The translations under genes and the position numbers were made by a program. 64,000 nt of DNA, from NCBI RefSeq assembly GCF_001528665.1, contig NZ_BBYJ01000009.1, positions 248,001 through 312,000 on the forward strand, read 5' to 3'. Below are positions 37,101 to 44,734 of the stretch, in pieces (the first letter of the stretch is position 1; the number at the start of each line of letters is the position of its first letter). This DNA is from Microtetraspora malaysiensis (GTDB lineage: Bacteria; Actinomycetota; Actinomycetes; Streptosporangiales; Streptosporangiaceae). Below the pieces are notes generated by a model. It saw nothing but the letters and a program-made list of their open reading frames with translations. It was not told where the DNA came from and ran no database searches.

Positions 37101-39716
37101 CCCGCCGAGGAGGCCGTCGCGGGGGTCTGGGCCGAGGTGCTCGATCTGGAGCGGGTGGGCGCGCTCGACGACTTCTTCACGCTCGGCGGCCACTCCCTGC
37201 TGGCCATGCGGGTCGTCGCCCGGCTGCGCCGCGCGTACCCGGGGCGGGCGGTCACGGTCCTCGACCTGTTCAAGCACCGGACGGTCCGCGCGCTGGCGCT
37301 GCTCCTCGAATCCGAGGACTCCGGGCCGCGCGCGCTGCTGCACCGGCTCACCCCGGCGCGGAAGGCCACGTCCACGCTGGTCTGCGTGCCGTACGGCGGG
37401 GGCAGCGCGGTGGTCTACCAGCCGCTCGCCGACGCCCTGCCCGCCGGTTGGGCGCTGTACTCCGTCGCGGTGCCCGGCCACGAGCTGGGCGAGGAGGCCC
37501 GGCCGTTCGACGAGGTCGTCCGCGACTGCGTGGCCGAGATCGTCGAGATCACGGACCGCGCCCCGGGGCCGCTCGTCCTCTACGGGCACTGCGGGCTCGG
37601 CGTCATGCTCGTCGCCGAGATCGCCCGGCGGCTGGAGGCGGCCGGACGCCCGGTGGAGGCCGTCTACCTGGGCGGCATCTTCCCCTTCGCCCGGCCAGGC
37701 CGCGGTCTCGGCTGGCTCGGCACGCTGATGGACCGGCTGACCAGTGACCAGGGCCGGGTCAACGCCCTCACCGCGGCCGGGCTCGACGTCGAGGATCTCG
37801 GCCGCGACCAGATCCGGCTGATCGTGGAGAACCGCCGTCAGGGCACCCGCGAGGCCGAGCGGTACTTCACCCGGCTCTTCGAGGAGGAGGGCGGGCGGCT
37901 GCGCGCGCCGATCATCTCCGTGGTGGGGGAGCGGGACCCGGCGGCCGAGTTCTACCAGGAGCGCTACCGCGAGTGGCACCGGCTCACCGGCACGGCCGCG
38001 TGCGCGGTGATCGACGAGGCCGGGCACTTCTTCATGCGGTACCGCGCCGCCGAACTGGCCGAGATCGTCACCGGCACCCATGAGGCCGTCGCCGCGGGCC
38101 GGACCGCCCCGCTGGAGCGGTCACCGGACGGCGACGACGACCGGACGTGGTGGCTTGAGGGCGTGTCCCGCGAACCGGCGGCTCCTGCCGATCTGGGTGA
38201 TCCGGAGAGTCCGGCGGCTCCGGCCGGACCGGCCGATGCGGCCGGGCCGGCCGCCGGGGGGCCGGCGTCGCGGCACGGCCCGCCGCCCGGCATGCGGCGG
38301 TTCCTCGTGGTCGCGGTGGGACAGCTCGTCTCGATCACCGGCTCGGCGCTGACCGAGTTCGCCATCCCCATCTGGATCTACCTCACCACCGGTTCGCTCG
38401 CCCGGTTCGCGCTCTTCGCCGTACTCGGCCTGGTACCCGGAATGCTCGCCGCGCCGCTCGCCGGGGCCATCGTGGACCGGTACGACCGCAGGAAGGTCAT
38501 GCTCGCCGGAGACGCGGGGGCGGGCGGCACCCAACTGGTGCTGGGGATCCTGCTCTGGACCGGCAACCTCCAGGTCTGGCACATCTATCCCCTGCTGGCC
38601 GGCCTCTCCGTCGCGCTCACCTTCCAGCGCCTCGCGTACGGCTCGGCCATCCCGCAGCTCGTGCCGAAACGGTTCCTCGGGCACGCCAACGGCGTCGTCC
38701 AGATGGTCACCGGAACGGCGCAACTGGTCGTGCCGCTGATCGCGGTCGGCCTGATGTCGGCGATCGGGCTGGGGGGCATCCTCGCGATCGACGTCGCCAG
38801 CTACGCGCTGGCCACGCTGACCATCCTCTTCGTCCGGTTCCCGGCGGCGATGGCGTGGCGGCGGCGGGAGAGCGTGCTGGCCGAGATGGCGGGCGGCATC
38901 CGGCACTCCTGGGGCAACCGGGGGTTCCGCGCGATGCTCGTCTACTTCGCGGTGCTGAACGTCTTCCTGTCCCCGCTGTTCCTGATGATCTCGCCGCTGG
39001 TGCTGTCGTTCGCGTCGCTGGCCGACGTGGGCCGGGTGTCGTTCGCCGGGGGCCTCGGCGTCTTCCTCGGCGGGCTGGCGATGACCGTGTGGGGCGGCCC
39101 CCGGCGCCGCCGCCTGCACGGCGTGCTCCTGGCGACGCTCGCGCTCGCGGTGTTCTGCCTGCTGACGGGGCTGCGCGCGAACCTGGTGACGATCGCGGCC
39201 GGCGCGTTCGGGATGTCGCTCTCGCTGACCCTGCTGAACGGCGTCTACGCCACGATCATCCAGGTCAAGGTGCCGCAGCGCTTCCACGGCCGGGTCATCG
39301 CGCTCAACACCCTGGTCGCCTGGTCCACGCTGCCGATCGGGTTCGGCCTCGTCGCGCCGTACGGCGCCGCGGTGTTCGAGCCGCTGCTCGCCCCGGACGG
39401 GCCGCTCGCGGGCACCGCCGGCCTGCTGCTCGGCACCGGCGAGGGGCGGGGGATCGGCTTCATGTACGCCTGCTTCGGCCTGGCGATCGCCGCGATCGCG
39501 CTGGTCGCCCTGCGGACCCGGGTGCTGCGGCGGTTCGACGCGGAGGTCCCCGACGCCCTGCCGGACGACCTGGTCGGCTTCCAGGAGCTGGGGAAGCGGG
39601 CCCGGCGCGGGACCGCCCCGGCGTCCGGCTCCGGCCCCGGCTCCGGATCCGCGCCTGACTCAGCGACCGACCCGGCGCCCGGTTCCGCGCCCGACGCCGA
39701 GGAGGTGCCCGCATGA
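34104..39716 (+). CDS. NRPS C-A-T-TE module fused to an MFS exporter
   Basis: A 1870-residue fusion in one continuous frame. Condensation domain: about 25-455, HHAVTDG at 158-164. Adenylation: about 470-980, core A3 YTSGTTGRPKG at 634-644. Carrier: LGGHS with Ser1031. Thioesterase: about 1080-1320, starting VPYGGGSA, with GHCGLG, so Cys1163 replaces the usual serine nucleophile, and EAGHFF supplying the histidine. From Met1397 an MFS permease of the enterobactin-exporter type (GAIVDRYDRRKVML loop) fills the rest. The A-domain pocket reads DFTKLGHVGK by my alignment to GrsA, close to aspartate codes. ATG 34104 is chosen from the leader overlap; upstream extension is non-coding. It would add, release and export the product. 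Confidence 0.88.
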   Translation: MTRSALSPAKRALLAQRLNAAKAAAVTVPPRPAGTRPPLSHAQERLWFLEQYAPGTTAYTVAFAVRLAGEIDEDALDRALIEVARRHESLRTRFVTTDDGTPEVVVDAEPMVELRLSEDAGAVREQMERPFDLEAGPLLRALLVRLGPAEHVLLLTTHHAVTDGWSCDIVVEELLALHEAYRTGTDAGLAPPPLQYGDYAGWERGRSHDDDIRYWRDRLAGLPPLELPTDLPRPPEQGWDGAAHGLELDRELCDALAELGRAHGATPYMTLLAAFQVLLSRLSGQRDFAVGSPVSGRELPELERVVGLFVNSLPMRADLSGDPTFIELLARVRETALDAYAHQDLPFDRLVGELGVERDVSRSPVFQVLFALQNYRSAPLRTQGLAMSAYPIEMSVSRFDLALYLMETGDGLHGTITYRTELFTPETIRRTAACFERLLRSIVSAPGARTSELEMVPPEELRQVLAFGAAAPVLPEPGAPDGALLHEVIAAQAARTPSATAVVSGDVSLTYAELDRRAERLARRLRRLGAGPDDRIGICLEQSAGLAVAVLGVLKSGAAYLPLDPEHPADRLAYVLADAGARIVVTGGDPPDRLPADVTSVLLTPDGVADDAGDASDEAAAVRGAPGDLAYVIYTSGTTGRPKGVAVQHHEVLVYLAGVRERLRVEPGSSFALLQSLAFDFGVTVFYLCLMTGGTLHLVPSRTAGPELADAFRRAPIDYLKITPSHLAALLADADPAELLPRTLLLLGGEAAPRGWAAELAALGRCRVVNHYGPTEATVGVTTHEVAAEGEGVPAPGRGGAAGLPIGSPLPGARAYVLDERLRPVPIGVPGEIHLGGERLARGYLGRPGLTADRFVPDPYGPPGARMYRTGDLGRWLPSGELEFLGRRDLQVKIRGYRVELGEVESVLAEHPDVAQAVVEPRGERLVAYLVGHPGAVAARPGATELPAWLADRLPAYMIPAAYAWLDELPLKSHGKVDRARLPAIGAEVPAAAYAAPATPAEEAVAGVWAEVLDLERVGALDDFFTLGGHSLLAMRVVARLRRAYPGRAVTVLDLFKHRTVRALALLLESEDSGPRALLHRLTPARKATSTLVCVPYGGGSAVVYQPLADALPAGWALYSVAVPGHELGEEARPFDEVVRDCVAEIVEITDRAPGPLVLYGHCGLGVMLVAEIARRLEAAGRPVEAVYLGGIFPFARPGRGLGWLGTLMDRLTSDQGRVNALTAAGLDVEDLGRDQIRLIVENRRQGTREAERYFTRLFEEEGGRLRAPIISVVGERDPAAEFYQERYREWHRLTGTAACAVIDEAGHFFMRYRAAELAEIVTGTHEAVAAGRTAPLERSPDGDDDRTWWLEGVSREPAAPADLGDPESPAAPAGPADAAGPAAGGPASRHGPPPGMRRFLVVAVGQLVSITGSALTEFAIPIWIYLTTGSLARFALFAVLGLVPGMLAAPLAGAIVDRYDRRKVMLAGDAGAGGTQLVLGILLWTGNLQVWHIYPLLAGLSVALTFQRLAYGSAIPQLVPKRFLGHANGVVQMVTGTAQLVVPLIAVGLMSAIGLGGILAIDVASYALATLTILFVRFPAAMAWRRRESVLAEMAGGIRHSWGNRGFRAMLVYFAVLNVFLSPLFLMISPLVLSFASLADVGRVSFAGGLGVFLGGLAMTVWGGPRRRRLHGVLLATLALAVFCLLTGLRANLVTIAAGAFGMSLSLTLLNGVYATIIQVKVPQRFHGRVIALNTLVAWSTLPIGFGLVAPYGAAVFEPLLAPDGPLAGTAGLLLGTGEGRGIGFMYACFGLAIAAIALVALRTRVLRRFDAEVPDALPDDLVGFQELGKRARRGTAPASGSGPGSGSAPDSATDPAPGSAPDAEEVPA

Positions 39717-41239
39717 CGGGCGCGACCGCGTACACCGTTCCCGACCTGCTGCGCGTTCGCGCCGAGCAGGAGCCGGACGGCGTGGCGATGATCGTCGACG
39801 GCCACGGGACGATGACGTTCGCCGAGTGGGAGCGGCGCTCCACCCTCGTGGCGTACGGGCTGACCCGGCGCGGCGTCGCACCCGGAGACCGGGTCGGGCT
39901 CCTCTTCGGCAGCCGTGACTGGATCGACTACGCCGTGGCGTTCTGCGGCGTGCTGAAGGCCGGGGCGGTGGCCGTGCCGCTGTCCGACCGGCTCGCGCCC
40001 GCCGAGACGCGCTACATGTTGGAGCACTGCGGCGCCGCGGCCGTGCTGCACGGCCGCGACCTCGGCGCGCCGCCCGGCGGTCGCTGGACGGCCGCCCCCG
40101 CCGACCTGGAGACCAGTGCGGAAGCCGGTTCGGAAGCCGGTTCGGAAGCGGCGAGCGCCGGGGCGCGGGTCCGGCCCGGCGACCTGGCCCAGATCCTCTA
40201 CACGTCGGGCACCACCGGCCGGCCCAAGGGGGTCGGCGCCTCCCACGCCAATCTGGCGTACGGATGCGTCACCCGGCCGAACCGGCGCAGGTTCGCGCAC
40301 TCGCGGCACCTGCTGCACGCCTTCCCGATCGGGACCAACGCCGGGCAGACCATGCTGCTGAACGCCCTGGACGCGCGGCCCGCCGTGCTCACCCCCGCGA
40401 GGTTCACGCCGGGCCGGTTCGCCCGGCTGATCGAGACGTACCGGCCGGGCACCGTGTTCATGGTGCCGTCCATGGCGATCGAGCTGCTCAACGCGGGGCT
40501 GCACGAACGGCACGACATGTCGGGCGTGCTGCTGCTCGGCTCCGCCGCCGCCGCGCTGCCGCCCGCGCTCGCGGAGCGGCTGGCGGCGGCGTTCCCCAAC
40601 GCGACGCTGACGAACTACTACACGTCCACCGAGGCCGCCCCGGCCCAGACCATCATGATCTACGACCGGGAGCGGCCCACCGCACTCGGACGGCCCGCGT
40701 TCGGCGGCGCGCTGCGCGTCACCGACGAAGCGGGAAACCCGCTGCCGCCCGGCGAGGTCGGCGAGATCTGGATGCGGTCGCCCACCGCCCCCCGCTCCTA
40801 CTACGGCGACGACGCCGCCGGCGCCCAGGCGTTCCGGAACGGCTGGGTGCGGATGGGCGACCTCGGCCGCCTCGACGCGGACGGCTACCTCCACCTGGTC
40901 GACCGGGAGAGCGACGTGGTCAAGACCGGAGCGTTCAAGGTCTCCACGCTCCAGGTCGAGGCGGCGCTGTACGAGCATCCGGGGGTCGCGGAGGCGGCGG
41001 TCTTCGGTGTGCCGCACCCGGTGCTCGGGACGGTGCTCGCCGCCGCGATCGTGCCCAGGTCCGAGGGGATGCCGGCGGCCGAGGTACGCGAGTTCCTCAG
41101 GGGCCGGGTGGCCGGGCACGAGCTGCCCGAGCGGGTGATCGTCGTCGACGACCTGCCCCGGAACCGGTCCGGAAAGGTGATCAAGAGGGAGTTGCCCGCG
41201 CTGCTCGGCGACTCCAGGCTCCACACGGAAGGCGACTGA
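39713..41239 (+). CDS. Acyl-AMP ligase / acyl-CoA synthetase-like protein
   Basis: A 508-residue stand-alone adenylate-forming enzyme. It has LYTSGTTGRPKG (ATP loop), NYYTSTE (A5), GDLGRLDADGYL and the catalytic lysine in NRSGKVIKRE near the end. It lacks amino-acid-pocket features, so it probably activates a fatty, aryl or other carboxylic acid and loads it on a carrier such as the free one at 42833. A duplicated EAGSEAGSEAAS stretch lies near residue 140. The start overlaps the NRPS-MFS stop (ATGA). Confidence 0.82.
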   Translation: MTGATAYTVPDLLRVRAEQEPDGVAMIVDGHGTMTFAEWERRSTLVAYGLTRRGVAPGDRVGLLFGSRDWIDYAVAFCGVLKAGAVAVPLSDRLAPAETRYMLEHCGAAAVLHGRDLGAPPGGRWTAAPADLETSAEAGSEAGSEAASAGARVRPGDLAQILYTSGTTGRPKGVGASHANLAYGCVTRPNRRRFAHSRHLLHAFPIGTNAGQTMLLNALDARPAVLTPARFTPGRFARLIETYRPGTVFMVPSMAIELLNAGLHERHDMSGVLLLGSAAAALPPALAERLAAAFPNATLTNYYTSTEAAPAQTIMIYDRERPTALGRPAFGGALRVTDEAGNPLPPGEVGEIWMRSPTAPRSYYGDDAAGAQAFRNGWVRMGDLGRLDADGYLHLVDRESDVVKTGAFKVSTLQVEAALYEHPGVAEAAVFGVPHPVLGTVLAAAIVPRSEGMPAAEVREFLRGRVAGHELPERVIVVDDLPRNRSGKVIKRELPALLGDSRLHTEGD

Positions 41240-41240
41240 G

Positions 41241-42839
41241 ATGTCAGTGACGCTCGTCGGCGGGGGAGAACAGGCCTCCCTCGCGCAGCACGGCATGTGG
41301 ATCACGGAGCGGATGGGAGCGGGCGGCCGGGTCTATCACATGCCGGTCGCCGTCTGGTTCGACGGCCCCCTCGACACCGACCGGCTCCTGGCCGCGTGCG
41401 ACGCGGTCGTCGAGGCGCATCCCGCGCTCGCGATCGCCCTGGTCGAGCGGGACGGCGTGCTGGTGAGGGTACCGGCCGCCGTGCCGCCCCTGGCCCGGTT
41501 GGAGGACGCGTCGGGGCGCGACCCGGCCGGCCTGATCGAGCGCGAGACGGCCCTCGCGCCGGACCTGGGCACCGGGCCGCTCGCCCGGTTCACGCTCCTG
41601 CGCCTCGCCCCGGAGCGGCACGTCCTCGTGTTCGTCGCCCACCACGCCGTCTTCGACGGCATGTCCAAGGACATCCTGGTCCGGGACCTCGCCGCCGCCT
41701 ACGCCGGCCGCCCGCTCCCCACCGCGTACGGCGACGCCGTGGCGGAGGAGAACGCGCAGGTCGCCGAGCGGCTCGACGCGGCCGCCGAGTTCTGGCGGAG
41801 CCGCTGGCGGGACCGGCCGGGACTGGCGCTGCCCGGGCTCGTCGAGCCCTCGGTCCGGGCGGCGGCGGGAGCGGCCGTCGACTTCTCCATCGCGCCGGAC
41901 GTCGCCGCCGCCGCGGAGCGGATCGGCGTCACCCGGTTCGAGCTGGTGCTGGCCGCGCTGCACACCCTGCTCCGCGCGTACGGGAACGACGGGGCGGCCG
42001 TGGCCGTGGACCTGTCCACCCGGACCGAGCGGACGCGCGACCACATCGGACTGTTCGTCAACGAGCTGCCGGTGACCGTCCCATCCGCCGGCCCGGCCGC
42101 GGACGCCTTCGACGGCACGTTCGCGGATCTGGCCCGCGCGGTGCGGGACGAGCTGCGCGCCGTATACCGGTTCCGGCGGGTCCCGCTGGCCCGGGCGGTC
42201 GGCGGGGTGAGCCCGCGCACCGCGCTCACCCCGGTCTCGGTCAGCTACCGCAGGCGCGACGGGGACGACCCCGCGTTCCCCGGCCTGCGCGTCTCGGTGG
42301 ACCGGATGATGTTCAACCAGGCGGTCCGGGGCACGTTGCACCTCCAGATGGTGGACGGGCCGGACGGCGTCGCCGCCCGGTTCCAGTACAACCCGGAGGT
42401 CCTCGGGCGGGCGCACTGCGAGAGCGTGACCGGCCACCTGCTGGCGCTGCTCGACGCGATCGCGGCCCGGCCCGACGCCGAAATCGCCGATCTGCCCGTG
42501 CCCGAACCCGTCCCCGAGCCGGTGCGGGCGCCCGCGGGGGAGCCTGCGGACACCTCGCCCGCCGGGACCACGCCGGACCCCGGGGCCGCGTCGCCCGCTG
42601 GGGAGGCCCTGCCGTACGCCCGGGAGGTGGGCGAGATCTGGGGCGAGGTGCTCGGCCGCGACGTCGGCCCGGACGAGGACCTGTTCGACCTCGGCGGGCA
42701 CTCCCTGTCGATCACCCAGATCATCGCGAAGGTCCGCGAGCGGCTGGACGTCGAGCTGTCCTTCGACGTGTTCTTCGACGCCCCGACGATCAACGGCGTC
42801 GCCGAGGAGATCGCCCACCTGAAGGAGGAGGGATGCTGA
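41241..42839 (+). CDS. NRPS condensation-carrier (C-T) protein
   Basis: A 532-residue protein. The condensation domain (about 10-420) has an intact HHAVFDG (His134, His135, Asp139). After a Pro/Ala-rich linker the carrier domain has LGGHS with Ser488. No adenylation domain is present, so the carrier must be loaded in trans. The start is one base after the ligase stop. The stop overlaps the next ATG by 7 bp. Confidence 0.88.
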   Translation: MSVTLVGGGEQASLAQHGMWITERMGAGGRVYHMPVAVWFDGPLDTDRLLAACDAVVEAHPALAIALVERDGVLVRVPAAVPPLARLEDASGRDPAGLIERETALAPDLGTGPLARFTLLRLAPERHVLVFVAHHAVFDGMSKDILVRDLAAAYAGRPLPTAYGDAVAEENAQVAERLDAAAEFWRSRWRDRPGLALPGLVEPSVRAAAGAAVDFSIAPDVAAAAERIGVTRFELVLAALHTLLRAYGNDGAAVAVDLSTRTERTRDHIGLFVNELPVTVPSAGPAADAFDGTFADLARAVRDELRAVYRFRRVPLARAVGGVSPRTALTPVSVSYRRRDGDDPAFPGLRVSVDRMMFNQAVRGTLHLQMVDGPDGVAARFQYNPEVLGRAHCESVTGHLLALLDAIAARPDAEIADLPVPEPVPEPVRAPAGEPADTSPAGTTPDPGAASPAGEALPYAREVGEIWGEVLGRDVGPDEDLFDLGGHSLSITQIIAKVRERLDVELSFDVFFDAPTINGVAEEIAHLKEEGC

Positions 42840-43108
42840 GAGAACGCCTGGCCGAGCTGGTGTCCCGGGCCAGCGGCGGCGAGCTCGCCGCCGCCGACGT
42901 CCTCGTCTCGGACCGGAGCCTGCCCGCCCTCGGGGTCACCTCGCTCGTCTATCTGCGGCTGATCGACGCGATCGAGGTCGAGTTCGGGTGCGACGTCGAT
43001 CTCGACGGCCCCTTCCTCGACACCCTCGACGGTCTCGCCGGCCACCTGGCGGACCGGCTGGCCTTGGCCGACGAGGGCGCGCCCGGCGGCCGGGCCGGGG
43101 ACCGATGA
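42833..43108 (+). CDS. Free-standing acyl/peptidyl carrier protein
   Basis: A 91-residue carrier protein with the phosphopantetheine serine in LGVTSLVYLRLIDAIE (Ser37; GVTSL replaces the usual G-x-D-S-L). The acidic helices and D-L-D-G-P-F-L-D-T-L-D tail fit ACPs. A strong AAGGAGGAGG ribosome site precedes ATG 42833. It may carry the ligase's acyl group or an acyl group from the divergent E1/E2 proteins. Confidence 0.8.
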   Translation: MLRERLAELVSRASGGELAAADVLVSDRSLPALGVTSLVYLRLIDAIEVEFGCDVDLDGPFLDTLDGLAGHLADRLALADEGAPGGRAGDR

Positions 43109-44544
43109 CCCCGCTCACCCCGGAGACGGTCGAGTTCACCGGCGCCCGGGGAGGTGCGGCGCCGCTGACCTGGGGCCAGCGGATGATCTGGGGCTCCACC
43201 CGATGGCTGGACGACGGCGACCCGTACTTCAACCTGTCCTGGACGCTGCCCGTCGCCGGGGCCGTGGACCTGCCCGCCGTCCTGCGCGCCGTACGCCGCC
43301 TGATCGAGCGGCACGAGACCCTGCGCACGGCCTACGTGGAGACGGCGGAGGGCGTCGTCCAGCGGGTGGCCCGCGCCGGACGGCTCACCGTCGGCGTGTA
43401 CGAGACCGGCTCCCGGCCGATGTCGGCGGCGAAGACCCTCGCCGCCGACCTGGCCGCGACCGCGTTCGACTACGCCGGGGAGCTGCCCGTACGGTGCGCC
43501 GTCGTGGTCACCGGGGGACGGCCGCGCGCGGTCGCGCTCGCGCTGTCCCATCTGGCGGTCGACGGCTGGTCGCTCAACCTGATCGCCACCGAATGGCCGC
43601 GGCTCCTCGCCGGCGACGACCTGCCCGCGCCGGCCCGGCAGCCCCTCGACCAGGCCGCGTACGAGAGCGGGGACGAGGCGGCCGCGCGGTCCGCGCGGGC
43701 GGTGCGGCACTGGCGGGCCGGCCTGGCGCGCGCGCCGCGCACGATGTTCGACCTCCCCGAGAGGGAGCCGGAGAAGCCGCGGTTCGTCCGGTTCGGCATG
43801 CGCTCTCTCGCGGCGGCGGTCGCCGCCGAGACGCTCGCGGCCCGCTGCTCCGCCACCACCGCCAGCGTGCTGACCGTGGCGAGCGCCGCGCTGCTGGCCG
43901 CCGTGACGGGACACCGGACGGCGGCGCTCCAGCTGATCGTCTCCAACCGGCACGACCCGCGTGTCCGCGACATGGCCGGCCCCGCCGCGCTCGACGGGCT
44001 CTTCGTCCTCGACCTGGCCGGCGGCACCTTCGCCGACGCCGTACGCCGGGGGCACGGGCAGGCGATGGCCGCGTACCGGAACGGCCACTACGACCTGTCG
44101 GCGGTCGACGCCGTACGGGCCGAGGCCGCGCGGGAACGCGGCGCGGACCTCGACCTGGACGCGTTCTTCAACGATGTCCGGCCGGACGGCCGCTGGCCGG
44201 ACCTGCCGCCGGTCGACCGCGACGACCCCGGGGAGCTGACCGCGCTCAGGGAGCGGACCAGGACGTTCTTCGACGGCGGCTATCCCAGGGTCAAGGCGCA
44301 CGCCTTCTTCGCGACCGGCCCCGCGTCGGCGACGTGCGAGTTCTTCGTCCTGGTCGACACGGCCTTCCTGCCCGGCGAGGCGGCCGAGCGGATGCTGCTC
44401 GGCCTGGAGGCCCTGCTGGTCCGGGCGGTCGCCGAGGAGGTGCCGGTCGACCGGGTGGCCGAGGTCTGCGGCCTCGCCCCCGTACCGCGGCCCGCCGGCT
44501 GGACCCGGGCCGGCGACGACTGGATCGATAACACGGAGAGGTGA
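43105..44544 (+). CDS. Free-standing condensation-like protein with altered active site
   Basis: A 479-residue protein of the condensation/chloramphenicol acetyltransferase fold. The HHxxxDG motif reads SHLAVDG (His149 and Asp153 kept, first His replaced by Ser), and WGQRMIWG near the start replaces the usual LSxAQ-x-R-L-W. The second, catalytic histidine remains, so condensation, epimerisation-like or ester-forming activity is possible. It overlaps the carrier gene by 4 bp (ATGA), which suggests it acts on that carrier. Confidence 0.75.
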   Translation: MTPLTPETVEFTGARGGAAPLTWGQRMIWGSTRWLDDGDPYFNLSWTLPVAGAVDLPAVLRAVRRLIERHETLRTAYVETAEGVVQRVARAGRLTVGVYETGSRPMSAAKTLAADLAATAFDYAGELPVRCAVVVTGGRPRAVALALSHLAVDGWSLNLIATEWPRLLAGDDLPAPARQPLDQAAYESGDEAAARSARAVRHWRAGLARAPRTMFDLPEREPEKPRFVRFGMRSLAAAVAAETLAARCSATTASVLTVASAALLAAVTGHRTAALQLIVSNRHDPRVRDMAGPAALDGLFVLDLAGGTFADAVRRGHGQAMAAYRNGHYDLSAVDAVRAEAARERGADLDLDAFFNDVRPDGRWPDLPPVDRDDPGELTALRERTRTFFDGGYPRVKAHAFFATGPASATCEFFVLVDTAFLPGEAAERMLLGLEALLVRAVAEEVPVDRVAEVCGLAPVPRPAGWTRAGDDWIDNTER

Positions 44545-44545
44545 C

Positions 44546-44734
44546 ATGACGGACTCCCGGATGCGCGTGGTCGTCAACGACGAGGAGCAGTACTCCGTCT
44601 GGTGGAGCGACCACGAGCCGCCGACGGGCTGGACGGCGACCGGCTTCGAGGGCACCCGCGAGGAGTGCCTGGACCACATCGACACCGTGTGGACCGACAT
44701 GCGGCCGTCGGGCGTCAGGGGCCGGGACCGGTGA
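44546..44734 (+). CDS. MbtH-family NRPS accessory protein
   Basis: A 62-residue MbtH-like protein (VVVNDEEQYSVWW, PTGWTATGFEGTREECLDHIDTVWTDMRP). The conserved Trp pair and S-x-W are present. MbtH proteins bind adenylation domains and help their folding and activity, so it probably serves the A domains of this cluster. Its stop overlaps the next GTG (GTGA). Confidence 0.95.
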   Translation: MTDSRMRVVVNDEEQYSVWWSDHEPPTGWTATGFEGTREECLDHIDTVWTDMRPSGVRGRDR

